From Shouchella shacheensis (lineage in GTDB: Bacteria; Bacillota; Bacilli; Bacillales; Bacillaceae_D), in NCBI RefSeq assembly GCF_001484965.1, contig NZ_LLYY01000014.1:1-64000 (forward strand): DNA of 64,000 nt. Reading direction: 5' to 3'. Under the pieces are notes generated by a model that did not search any database, was not told where the DNA came from, and saw only the letters and a program-made list of their open reading frames with translations. The translations under genes and the position numbers were made by a program. Positions 25,587-33,638 of this stretch are shown in pieces. The first letter of the stretch is position 1; each line of letters opens with the position of its first letter.

Positions 25587-26405
25587 TTACTGTATGACCT
25601 GTTTGTCTTCAATCGCTTTTCGTAAATTGGAATAGACCTTTCCCTGCACGTTAATACCTAAATGAACCATGGTTTGGGCAACCTCAGGTCTGACGCCGCT
25701 AAGGGCCGTAGTGACTCCAATAAGATTTAGGGAATCCATCACTTTAAAGATTTGCCCCGCGACCATGGTATCCACAATGCTGACCCCTGAAAGATCCAGA
25801 ATGATCCGGTTTAAGTTGAGTTCTGCACCTTTTTCCAACGCGTTCGACATTAAATGTTGCGCCCGATTGGTGTCAATTTCTCCAATGATCGGAATCACGC
25901 CTGTATCGCCCGTAAGCTGTACAAGCGGAACAGACAGTTCATCAATCGCATACTTTGCGGCCTCAATCGTGTGATGAAAATCCTTCATGTAGGAACGACT
26001 CACGATTAGAACGGCTTGGTCTACTACCATGTTAAATTCTGAAACAATGGTATAGAATTCGTTTACCGTCATGTCTTGCTTGACCGCCTCATCCCTAATA
26101 ATGGTTCCAATAATGTCTCGGTAATACGCGATTTCATTTAGTCCCACATCCAAAGGAAGCTGTAATTGTACAAGGAGTTCTGAGATGCTTGTCCCAAACT
26201 CTTGGATGGTTTCTTCCGATTCTTTTGGACTGGTTGTCGTCGATCGTGCATAGGCTTCAATCAATTTTATTCTAAACGGCGTCAACTGCTCATTCAGCGT
26301 CTCATTGCTCACGTTGCTGTGCTGCGGAGGCATAGCCGCCAGCTCGTCTTTCCTTCTTAACACTTCATCCATTATAGGCTGTAATTCTTGTTTTGATGCA
26401 GGCAT
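25587..26405 (-). CDS. RsbR-family STAS protein (stressosome component)
   Basis: 272 residues. The N-terminal half is a helical non-haem globin-like sensor. The C-terminal STAS domain starts near residue 160 and keeps both threonines phosphorylated in B. subtilis RsbRA (IDTNRA near 179, VDTMVAGQIF near 213). It would assemble into stressosomes with RsbS and RsbT and feed the sigma-B pathway, but none of those genes is nearby. It is an orphan paralogue like YkoB or YojH. GGGGAGG precedes the ATG. Confidence 0.9.
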   Translation of the reverse strand: MPASKQELQPIMDEVLRRKDELAAMPPQHSNVSNETLNEQLTPFRIKLIEAYARSTTTSPKESEETIQEFGTSISELLVQLQLPLDVGLNEIAYYRDIIGTIIRDEAVKQDMTVNEFYTIVSEFNMVVDQAVLIVSRSYMKDFHHTIEAAKYAIDELSVPLVQLTGDTGVIPIIGEIDTNRAQHLMSNALEKGAELNLNRIILDLSGVSIVDTMVAGQIFKVMDSLNLIGVTTALSGVRPEVAQTMVHLGINVQGKVYSNLRKAIEDKQVIQ

Positions 26406-26564
26406 GTGCAGCCTCCCCTTTTAACATTTAATCTCCCTTTATTCTACCATTATTTGAGCAAGGAACAACGGTGAGTTTCGAGCCTTCTCTAACCGATACA
26501 TACAAACAAAAAGTAGAACGAGCGGCCAAGGGGGGCTGCTCTCCTCCATTCATCGATGTTTCGC

Positions 26565-28127
26565 TCACTTGTCTTCCTTTCTCACATTGTTCACCCACGC
26601 ACGGTCTTGGTTCATCATTTTGATGGCTGCGTACACTGTAAGAATCTGAATGACAATAATCGGAATCCCCATAATGCCAGAAAGCACTTCAAGCGGGGCC
26701 AGACCGCCGACGCTCATAAGCGTGAGGGCAAGCACTGTGATCACCGCAGCGACCAAGATTCGGAGATACCGCGAAGGCGTTCGTCTGCTCATGTCTTGCG
26801 TGGACATATACGTCGCAATCGTATAGGTGGTGGAGTCTAATGTGGTTACTAAGAAAATCATGGCGATAACGACGAACAAGACGATGGCGATTTCCGGCAG
26901 AGGCAAGGAAGACAGGATCGCAGGAACAGCTGCGACTGGCTCTTGGTCTTGGACAATATCCAAAACGGGTACCATGTCTGTGAGAGACCGATGGACCCCT
27001 AGCCCGCCAAGAAGCCCTGTAGCGACCCAAGATAACAGGGTCGGCGCAAGTAAATACGTCAGAATCATTTCTTTAATGGTTCTCCCTTTGGAGACGACCG
27101 CCGCGAATACCCCATGCAGCATCGCCCACGTCGCATTGTACGCAAACCAAAAGACAGTATGGCTTTCAATATGCGTGCCGCCCTCTAGGTCGAGCGAGTT
27201 CGTATAAAGGGAAAAATCGACGTAACTTGAAAACAAATAACGAACAGAATCGGTGAAATAATCAAGAATAAAGATACCAGGACCAACGAATAGAATTAGT
27301 AAAGCAAAACCACTTGCAAGGTACATGTTGAGCGTGCTCAATCGTTTGATGCCTTTATCAATGCCGACATAGGCACTGAACGAAAAGACTACCACCCAGA
27401 CAAGCGTGACAATCACGGTTAAGATAAAGGTGACTTCGATATTGAATAATTCCGCTAGGTTGTGCGTGACAATCGGCGTTCCCAGGCCTAATGTCACCGC
27501 AGCCCCCGCTAGAATGCTGACCAAGAATAACGTGTCCAACACAATCCCACCGAGGCCGTCGGTAAACGTGTCTCCGAATAGCACGCGGCATGCTTCGGAA
27601 ATGCGCATTTTCGGTTTTTTGCGAACATGTAAGATGTAACCCATCGCAGGGGCGGCCATGACAAAGACGGCAAAGGTTTGGAAGCTCCACAAAAACATGC
27701 TGTACGAATTCCCTGCAAGGATCGCTTCCATCGACCCTGCTTCCAGGCCAAACGGCGGGTCGGTAGCCACTTCACTCCACTGAGTCATTCCCGTGCGCAT
27801 AATCGTTGCGCCAAGACCCATGGCAATTAAGATCGATGCATATTCAAATAAGGTAAACCGTGGCTTTTCTGCCGGATTTCCTAAAACCACCTTGCCATAC
27901 TTTGAAAACGCTAGATACAACCCAGCACCAAGAATCACAATGGCATACCATATGTACCCCCACTTGAACATGTCGACGATTGAATTAAAGATGTTGTCCA
28001 ATAATGTCATCGATTGATTCGTATACATGGCAAAAAAAGCACTAACTATAATGACAATCGATAGTGAAGGAATCACTATCTTTTTGTCAACGAGTGACTT
28101 TTTACTTGGTGAATCATCGCTTTTCAT
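26565..28127 (-). CDS. BCCT-family betaine/choline/carnitine-type transporter
   Basis: 520 residues and twelve hydrophobic helices in the LeuT-like BCCT fold. The TM8 region reads TVFWFAYNATWAML and is followed by VSKGRTIKEM, the conserved loop. The TM8 and TM4 binding positions lack several Trp residues seen in betaine carriers, and TM3 reads MGLGATIMRTG instead of the Na+-site GMGIG form. It may therefore carry another zwitterion or work as an exchanger. The start is ATG at 28127 after GAGGGG. Confidence 0.88.
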   Translation of the reverse strand: MKSDDSPSKKSLVDKKIVIPSLSIVIIVSAFFAMYTNQSMTLLDNIFNSIVDMFKWGYIWYAIVILGAGLYLAFSKYGKVVLGNPAEKPRFTLFEYASILIAMGLGATIMRTGMTQWSEVATDPPFGLEAGSMEAILAGNSYSMFLWSFQTFAVFVMAAPAMGYILHVRKKPKMRISEACRVLFGDTFTDGLGGIVLDTLFLVSILAGAAVTLGLGTPIVTHNLAELFNIEVTFILTVIVTLVWVVVFSFSAYVGIDKGIKRLSTLNMYLASGFALLILFVGPGIFILDYFTDSVRYLFSSYVDFSLYTNSLDLEGGTHIESHTVFWFAYNATWAMLHGVFAAVVSKGRTIKEMILTYLLAPTLLSWVATGLLGGLGVHRSLTDMVPVLDIVQDQEPVAAVPAILSSLPLPEIAIVLFVVIAMIFLVTTLDSTTYTIATYMSTQDMSRRTPSRYLRILVAAVITVLALTLMSVGGLAPLEVLSGIMGIPIIVIQILTVYAAIKMMNQDRAWVNNVRKEDK

Positions 28128-28272
28128 CAAACCCCTCCGTTCGTTAAAAAAGAAAGCCTCTATGTTTAGTGTTACGAAAAGACCTCCTTAAAGTACCCGG
28201 TTATAACAAGGCCTAAACTTGGAGAAAAACATAAGCATCCGTTTTTCAGTCCGGTTGTTTTGCAAAAGTGAA

Positions 28273-28458
28273 TCACAAACAGTAACAGTGACATTGATCA
28301 CATTTCCTATAGTTTTTTTCCTTGATCAATTGATTTACATAGTTTTCATCTTGAGTACTTTCTCGTTGTTTAGGCGGACTCGTGTTAAAATTACACGAAT
28401 CTCCTGCTTGGCTCGCACGATGAATAAGTTGCGTTGAGTTGTCGATAAGATATTTCAT
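28273..28458 (-). CDS. Small Cys-rich protein, 61 residues
   Basis: GGAGAGGAG stands before the ATG at 28458. The pattern DNSTQLIHRAS near residue 6, Cys in AGDSCNF, then YVNQLIKEKNYRKC and CDQCHCYC at the end, looks like a small Bacillus family that ends in a Cx2C zinc-ribbon-like tail. The function is unknown. It precedes the BCCT gene on the same strand but is 145 bases away. Confidence 0.6.
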   Translation of the reverse strand: MKYLIDNSTQLIHRASQAGDSCNFNTSPPKQRESTQDENYVNQLIKEKNYRKCDQCHCYCL

Positions 28459-28533
28459 TATGTAGTCTCCTCTCCGCATGTTTTTCAATTTAAGAAGGTT
28501 GATCTTAGGAGCCCTTTTTTAATCACAACAAAA

Positions 28534-28569
28534 AAGCCGAAAAGGATATAGGTTGATCCTTTTCGGCTT
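28534..28569 (-). terminator. Terminator of the DUF2294 gene
   Basis: AAGCCGAAAAGGAT and ATCCTTTTCGGCTT form a perfect 14-bp stem. On the minus strand it is followed by a T-run (TTTTTTG). Confidence 0.93.
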
Positions 28570-28602
28570 ATGTCCGGCGCTATTTGTCCGGCTCATTTCC
28601 AC

Positions 28603-29298
28603 CTACTTGTTCTTTGGTTGTAAAATAAATAGGATATAGCTTTTATCCAGTTTAAAGTCCCAGTCTACAAAGATATCTGCTACGCTTGCTTGAAGAATGT
28701 CTTCAGCGTTGCTGCCATGCAATAGACTTTTCTCCAAACGTCTCTTAGAAAGCTTCAGAGGTTCTTCAAACCCGTTTTGAATCAGCTCTTTTTCAATTCT
28801 CACCAATATGCCTGTTCGTACTACTATAAGCGTTCGCTGATTAAGGAAACAAGAATCTACAAACCCCGGTAACTTCTCAGCCTGTTTGCTCACGCGGCTG
28901 ATCTCTTGATGAACCGCTTCTTTTTTGGGATAATCCTCTAGTTGTTTTTGTTCTTCTTCCTCTTCATCATCTAGGATACAGACCAATATACCTGAGCGGT
29001 TTTGAAGAGACCAATCATAATATACTTCTTTTACTGCTATCCCTAGGCTGATTTTTAAGGTAGCTTTGATTTCAGGGATCATCTCTTGCATAAGGAGATC
29101 TCTTGTTTCTTCCACTTTCATCGCTTTGTCTTGAGAAATTAACACCCGTTCCATTGGAGCCAGAAAGTCTCTCAGGTGCATCGTGACAAAAGGCTTTCTT
29201 AAAGAAACGTAAACAGAAGATGGCCCCTTCCCAAAGTTATCTCTTAACAGCTTCCCGATATAACTTGAAACTTCAGCTTGCATAGACTTATTATCCAT
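28603..29298 (-). CDS. Two-domain DUF2294 (MpsC-like) protein
   Basis: 231 residues containing two copies of DUF2294. Repeat 1 has the GKGPSSVYV start near residue 24 and VYYDWSLQNRSGILVCIL near 94-111; repeat 2 ends with VADIFVDWDFKLDKSYILFIL. An acidic linker (EEEEEQKQLEDYP) joins them. Pfam now names the domain after MpsC of a staphylococcal membrane-potential or bicarbonate system. A single-domain relative lies beside fdhF at 48851. AAGGAAAGGG precedes the ATG. Confidence 0.85.
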   Translation of the reverse strand: MDNKSMQAEVSSYIGKLLRDNFGKGPSSVYVSLRKPFVTMHLRDFLAPMERVLISQDKAMKVEETRDLLMQEMIPEIKATLKISLGIAVKEVYYDWSLQNRSGILVCILDDEEEEEQKQLEDYPKKEAVHQEISRVSKQAEKLPGFVDSCFLNQRTLIVVRTGILVRIEKELIQNGFEEPLKLSKRRLEKSLLHGSNAEDILQASVADIFVDWDFKLDKSYILFILQPKNK

Positions 29299-29438
29299 AT
29301 ATGCCCTTTCCTTCTAAAGACAGAAACGTTATTTTTTCTATCCATTACTTAGTATACCAATAATCTCCCTTTTTTAAAAGGATTATACCTCTATGCACAG
29401 CTCTGAGGAGTAAATGTTAAGAAAAAATATACGAAAGG
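29299..29438. other. Intergenic stretch without a supported gene
   Basis: AT-rich sequence upstream of the DUF2294 gene, probably including its promoter. Nothing else is recognised. Confidence 0.4.
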
Positions 29439-29612
29439 TTACCCACGTGAAAAGACCGGTACCATTGATGACCATCTCCCAATATTCCCCACCGATACGG
29501 TAGGAATCGAAGCTTCTTTTTTAATAATTCCTTGATCATCTATGTGCGGATGTTTTCTAGTCCTTCCGGCTTCTGGCAGAAAAAAATTGTTTGTGATGTC
29601 ATAGTGAGGAAA
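29439..29612 (-). pseudogene. Possible C-terminal gene remnant, 57 codons without a start
   Basis: An open frame without ATG, GTG or TTG near its 5' end reads FFLPEAGRTRKHPHIDD, then KKEASIPTVSVGNIGRW and ends VPVFSRG. The composition is protein-like, and the frame probably is the tail of a deleted gene. No family is recognised. Confidence 0.25.
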
Positions 29613-29662
29613 TTATCTATAAATAGGTGCTCAGATTTTCGATACATTCGTCCTTATTGAAT

Positions 29663-30090
29663 TCATTGGTCATCATGCGCATGTTTTTTTAGTTGCATGC
29701 ACTTTATTTCATCCAACTCTTTTTCATTCAAGCCTGTCACTTTCATAACAGTTTCCAGTGGGAGCTCTTCTTTCAACATCGCCTTGGCTATTTCTATTGT
29801 CCTTTGTTTTTTTCCTTCCTCCCTTTTCTCATCAAGAAAAGGTTTTAATGTCGGGGGGTCAGGAAACATGGTTTCATCCATATAGCTCACCTCCTTTTAT
29901 ACTTGGTGCCTTTTTTCACCGGGAAAATGCGCTGAAACTCTTGTTCCAGAGAGTCAGGTTTTTTGCTCCACTCCAGTTTTTCATATAAATCCGGAGCAAC
30001 AAATAACATAAACGGTTCAAACAATTCCGTAATGACCTTTTTAAGAGAGGTTCCTATGTTCAAGATAGCATACCTCATCAACAGAAACAA
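29663..30090 (-). pseudogene. Rpn/PD-(D/E)XK transposase-family gene, internally deleted
   Basis: The upstream frame has the N-terminal pattern of Rpn/YhgA-like nucleases (LKKVITELFEPFMLFVAPDL then EQEFQRIFP). It stops at 29887, where a second frame supplies only the C-terminus (EEGKKQRTIEIAKAMLKEEL then TGLNEKELDEIK). The middle PD-(D/E)XK nuclease core, about 150 residues in relatives, is gone. Such genes are common, rapidly decaying accessory genes in Bacillaceae. Confidence 0.7.
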
Positions 30091-30299
30091 GTGTTCCCTT
30101 TTAAAAAATGACCCTAAACTAAAAGAAAATAAACAAATGCAGCCGCTCCTACTCAAGAGGGCTGCATCTTTGTTGGCAATCGGGAAGCGTTTACCCCTTT
30201 CCCTTTTTCGCTTTTGAAGGCTATTCCCCATGGAGATTCAGTCCCGTCCTTCATTTATGGTAAGATAACATGGAGTTTCAAAGAAAGGGTACGATCAAG

Positions 30300-31169
30300 A
30301 TGACAATACATAGCGCTCAGAAGAAAGTGTTCATGGAGTACGTATCGATTCTCATTGGTTCTGCTTTGGTGGGTTTGGCCTTTAATATTTTTTTACTGCC
30401 CGCTAGGCTTGCCGCAGGCGGGGTTTCTGGGATAAGTACGATCCTTTACGAACTCTATCAGTTTCACCCCGCCTACGTACAATGGTTGATTAACATTCCG
30501 CTATTTGTAGCCGGGTTTCTCATTCTCGGGAAGGATTTTGGCTTAAAGACGTTGGTGGGGACCTTTTTTGTTCCATTTACCATATGGCTTAGTACGGATC
30601 TTCCCCTTTACATCGAGAATCCATTGCTGGCCGCTATCTATGGGGGCATCTTTTTAGGCGTAGGACTTGGCATTGTCTACCGTGGAAAGGGATCAACGGG
30701 AGGACTGGCGACCGTCGCTCAGATTGTTAAGAAGTACACAGGATTATCGAGTGGCTATTCGCAGCTATTCGTGGATGGGTTTGTTGTTGTCACTTCAGCT
30801 CTTGTTTTCAACTTGGAACTGGCGTTATTTGCGATGATGTCCATTTTTGTGACGAGCAAAGTGATTGATTTTGTTCAACTGCAAACCTCCCCGTCCAAAC
30901 TCGTCCTTATTATTACGGAACAAGAAGAGCGGATTCAGGCCATGATTAAGGATGAAATTGATCGCGGCCTAACCAAAATCAGCTCGACGGGCGGCTTTTC
31001 GGAAAAAGAAAAAACGATGATTCTCTGTGTGGTTGAGCAGCAAGAAGCCATTTATTTAAAAAAAGTGTTACGGGAGCAAGAACCTTCTGCCTTTGTCGTC
31101 TTCCTTAACGCATCGGAAATCCTTGGACGAGGCTTTTCCTTATCCAAATTCTATGACCCCGGAAGGTAG
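30300..31169 (+). CDS. YitT-family membrane protein with DUF2179 domain
   Basis: 289 residues. Five to six hydrophobic helices span residues 10-205, with the family motif LPARLAAGGVSGISTI near residue 34 and YRGKGSTGGLATVAQI near residue 133. The C-terminal 80 residues form the soluble DUF2179 domain (GLTKISSTGGFSEKEK). The ATG at 30300 follows AAAGGG; an ATG ten codons earlier is also open. B. subtilis has several paralogues (YitT, YqfU, YpjC) of unknown function. Confidence 0.88.
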   Translation: MTIHSAQKKVFMEYVSILIGSALVGLAFNIFLLPARLAAGGVSGISTILYELYQFHPAYVQWLINIPLFVAGFLILGKDFGLKTLVGTFFVPFTIWLSTDLPLYIENPLLAAIYGGIFLGVGLGIVYRGKGSTGGLATVAQIVKKYTGLSSGYSQLFVDGFVVVTSALVFNLELALFAMMSIFVTSKVIDFVQLQTSPSKLVLIITEQEERIQAMIKDEIDRGLTKISSTGGFSEKEKTMILCVVEQQEAIYLKKVLREQEPSAFVVFLNASEILGRGFSLSKFYDPGR

Positions 31170-31196
31170 AGCGCGAGGCTCCCCTCGCTCTTTTCT
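31169..31196. terminator. Bidirectional terminator between yitT-like gene and dsdA
   Basis: GAGCGCGAGG pairs with CCTCGCTC, followed by TTTTCTC on the plus strand. It lies between convergent genes. Confidence 0.75.
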
Positions 31197-31200
31197 CCCC

Positions 31201-32532
31201 CTACGTCTCCTTCATCAATGCTTTTCCCTTTTTATAAAACCCGTTCATCTCTTCCTCGGGAACGAGCGCTCCTCCCGTGGCCCAGGCAATATGGGTCGCC
31301 TGGTCTATCTTTTTGTCGCCATGTATCCCTAAACGAATCGGCCCCTGCAAGCCGGCCGCCGCCGAGGGCTCGACTTTCATGCCTTCTGCATCCATCAACA
31401 ACGCAAGAAGAATGAACAGGTCGTCATCCTCCATCGTATAATGCCCACTGCTCAGCCTCTTGCTAATGCCGGTGGCAAAACTTGAGGGCCTTCCCACGGC
31501 CAGCCCGTCCGCCTCTGTAACATTATCGATCCCGAAGTCTTGGACGCTGATTTTTTCTTGTTCTCCTGTTAAAAGTCCCATGAGAACAGAGGGAGAGTGC
31601 GTCGGTTCAACGAAAAAACAGTGGACGTCGTCTCCAAACACGGTTTTTAGCCCGAAGGTAATGCCTCCCGGTGACCCTCCGACCCCGCAAGGCAAATACA
31701 CACATAGCGGATGCTCCTCATCGACAGCAATGCCCTGCGCCTCCAGTTGTTTCTTCAGCCGTAACGCCGCTACACTGTAGCCAAGAAATAAATCGCGTGA
31801 GTGTTCATCATCCACGAAATAACAGCTCGGTTCCCGCTTGCACAACGCTCTTCCTTGCGTAATCGCCTTGCTGAAATCGGCTTTGTATTCGTAGACATGG
31901 GCCCCCTTTTCCCGAAGCAAATCCTTTTTCCACTGCTTGGCATCCGCCGACATATGAACCTCCACCTTAAACCCAAGCGCGGCGCTCATGATGCCAATGC
32001 TAAGCCCGAGATTGCCGGTGGAGCCCACACCGATGGAATACTGGCTGAAAAACGTTTGAAACGCAGGGGAGGCAAATTGCTCATAGTTTTGCCCTTTCGT
32101 GATCAATTGATGTCGAGTCGCTAAGGTTTCCGCGTGCTTCAGCACTTCATACACGCCACCGCGCGCTTTGATGGAACCCGCAATCGGCAGTTCGTTATCG
32201 CATTTTAAATAAAGATCGCCGGCTATACGCTCGTGATAATAGTTCTCCATTGCCTTCTTCATGTGGGGGATCGGCCGAAGCGGGGATTCGACGATTCCAT
32301 GAGCGGCTTTCGTTTCCGGAAATACGTTTTCGATAAAAGGGGCGAACCGCTGCCATAATGCCTCCGCTTCCCATATATCGCTTTCGCGTACAGGAAGATC
32401 CGTCCAATCAGCAGTATCCTTCGCAAAAGGATTCTCCCAAAACACCGGTTTTAAGGCGATGATATCGGTAAGGAGTGGAAACGCTTGCCTCCACGCTGCC
32501 AATGATTTTCCCAGAACGCTGTTTTGCATCAT
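31201..32532 (-). CDS. dsdA: D-serine ammonia-lyase (dehydratase) DsdA
   Basis: 443 residues, fold type II PLP enzyme of normal DsdA length. The Schiff-base Lys is near residue 122 in AGSIKARGG. The PLP-phosphate loop is GSTGNLGLS near 169, and CGVGGSPGG and GLAVGRPS are further family motifs. It converts D-serine to pyruvate and ammonia in the cytoplasm, which detoxifies D-serine. GGAGGG precedes tandem ATG codons. It is monocistronic, with no DsdC-type regulator or D-serine permease nearby. Confidence 0.94.
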   Translation of the reverse strand: MMQNSVLGKSLAAWRQAFPLLTDIIALKPVFWENPFAKDTADWTDLPVRESDIWEAEALWQRFAPFIENVFPETKAAHGIVESPLRPIPHMKKAMENYYHERIAGDLYLKCDNELPIAGSIKARGGVYEVLKHAETLATRHQLITKGQNYEQFASPAFQTFFSQYSIGVGSTGNLGLSIGIMSAALGFKVEVHMSADAKQWKKDLLREKGAHVYEYKADFSKAITQGRALCKREPSCYFVDDEHSRDLFLGYSVAALRLKKQLEAQGIAVDEEHPLCVYLPCGVGGSPGGITFGLKTVFGDDVHCFFVEPTHSPSVLMGLLTGEQEKISVQDFGIDNVTEADGLAVGRPSSFATGISKRLSSGHYTMEDDDLFILLALLMDAEGMKVEPSAAAGLQGPIRLGIHGDKKIDQATHIAWATGGALVPEEEMNGFYKKGKALMKET

Positions 32533-32746
32533 AAGGTTCCCTCCCGTAATGTCTGATGTCTTTATGATTGGCTTCCGCTGAGAAGTTCATTCATCGAGGA
32601 TCCAAGTGAATCGTGCGTTTCGGCACCGCTTCTATATAGGTCTGGTGTGCCGTATCCCGGGGCTCGTGCATCGTATTCCAGATCCTTACGCCAAGCTTCG
32701 CTCCGTTCTTGTGACTTGTCATTGCCGAATAGAGGAGAGGAAACGA
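32533..32746. other. Intergenic region between divergent genes
   Basis: Spacer that must hold the promoters of dsdA and of the dehydrogenase operon. No clear sigma-A match or operator was found by eye. Confidence 0.4.
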
Positions 32747-32818
32747 ATGTCTGAGACAGACCATTACCATTTATGTATAAATCCCTCCTTCTGGGGAAAC
32801 TTGAGGGCAGATGGATGA
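32747..32818 (+). CDS. Possible 23-codon leader peptide
   Basis: GAGGAGAGGAAACGA before the ATG is a strong ribosome site, yet the frame encodes only 23 residues (MSETDHYHLCINPSFWG ...). It ends 36 bases before the Tat-exported subunit gene. It could be a leader peptide or the start of a deleted gene. Confidence 0.35.
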   Translation: MSETDHYHLCINPSFWGNLRADG

Positions 32819-32854
32819 TTCAAGCAAACGACGAGAAAGGAAACGAGGGATACG

Positions 32855-33619
32855 ATGACAGAAAAGCAAAACGGCGCAAAAATGTCCCGTAGAAAATTTA
32901 TCCGGAACTCTGGACTAGTGGCTGGTGGGTTAGTTGGTGGCGGCCTGGTTGGTGGATTGATCGGGGTGAATGCTCGAGAAGGGCAGATTGCCGGCGATGG
33001 AGGGAACGGTGAGGAGCAAGGCCATAACGAGATCAACCACCAGGAAGCCCCGCTTTATTTCACGAACTATGAAATGTTTTCGGTCCTGTCGGATGCGGTG
33101 GAGAGGATTTTTCCTGAGACAGAGAGTGGCCCAGGCGCAATCGCACTCGGCGTTCCTTTTTTTATTGATCACCAGCTTGCTGGAGCGTGGGGCTACAACA
33201 CGAGGGAATACATGCAAGGGCCTTTTTCACCGGGTTCCGATTACCAGGGCTACCAATCCCCGCTCAAACGGCATGAAGTGTTCGACGTTGGCCTTCAGGC
33301 ACTGCAAACGTACACGAGAGATACCTATGATGCCGGTTCGTTTGTCGAGCTAGAAGAGGAACAAAAGGATGAAGTGCTTCAAGCGTTTGAAACCAACGAG
33401 GTGGAACTCCATGGCGTGACGTCAAACACCTTCTTCTCTCTTTTACGCGCCGCGACATTGGAAGGCGTCTATGCAGACCCTGCCTACGGCGGCAACAAAA
33501 ATATGGATGGATGGAGAATGAAGAGCTTCCCTGGGCATCAGATGGCTTATATCGATCAAATTGAATCGGAAGAATTTGTCGAGATTGAGCCAACGGGCTT
33601 ACATGCGTATACAGACTAA
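32855..33619 (+). CDS. Gluconate 2-dehydrogenase subunit 3 family protein, Tat-exported
   Basis: 254 residues. A twin-arginine signal (SRRKFIRNSG) is followed by a very glycine-rich hydrophobic stretch (residues 19-36). The mature part has the family pattern YFTNYEMFSVLSDAVERIFPE near residue 69-89 and the C-terminal MDGWRMKSFPGHQMAY. In related enzymes this small subunit escorts the FAD subunit through the Tat pathway. The large subunit follows 19 bases downstream. Confidence 0.9.
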   Translation: MTEKQNGAKMSRRKFIRNSGLVAGGLVGGGLVGGLIGVNAREGQIAGDGGNGEEQGHNEINHQEAPLYFTNYEMFSVLSDAVERIFPETESGPGAIALGVPFFIDHQLAGAWGYNTREYMQGPFSPGSDYQGYQSPLKRHEVFDVGLQALQTYTRDTYDAGSFVELEEEQKDEVLQAFETNEVELHGVTSNTFFSLLRAATLEGVYADPAYGGNKNMDGWRMKSFPGHQMAYIDQIESEEFVEIEPTGLHAYTD

Positions 33620-33638
33620 GACTATTGGAGGATAAATC

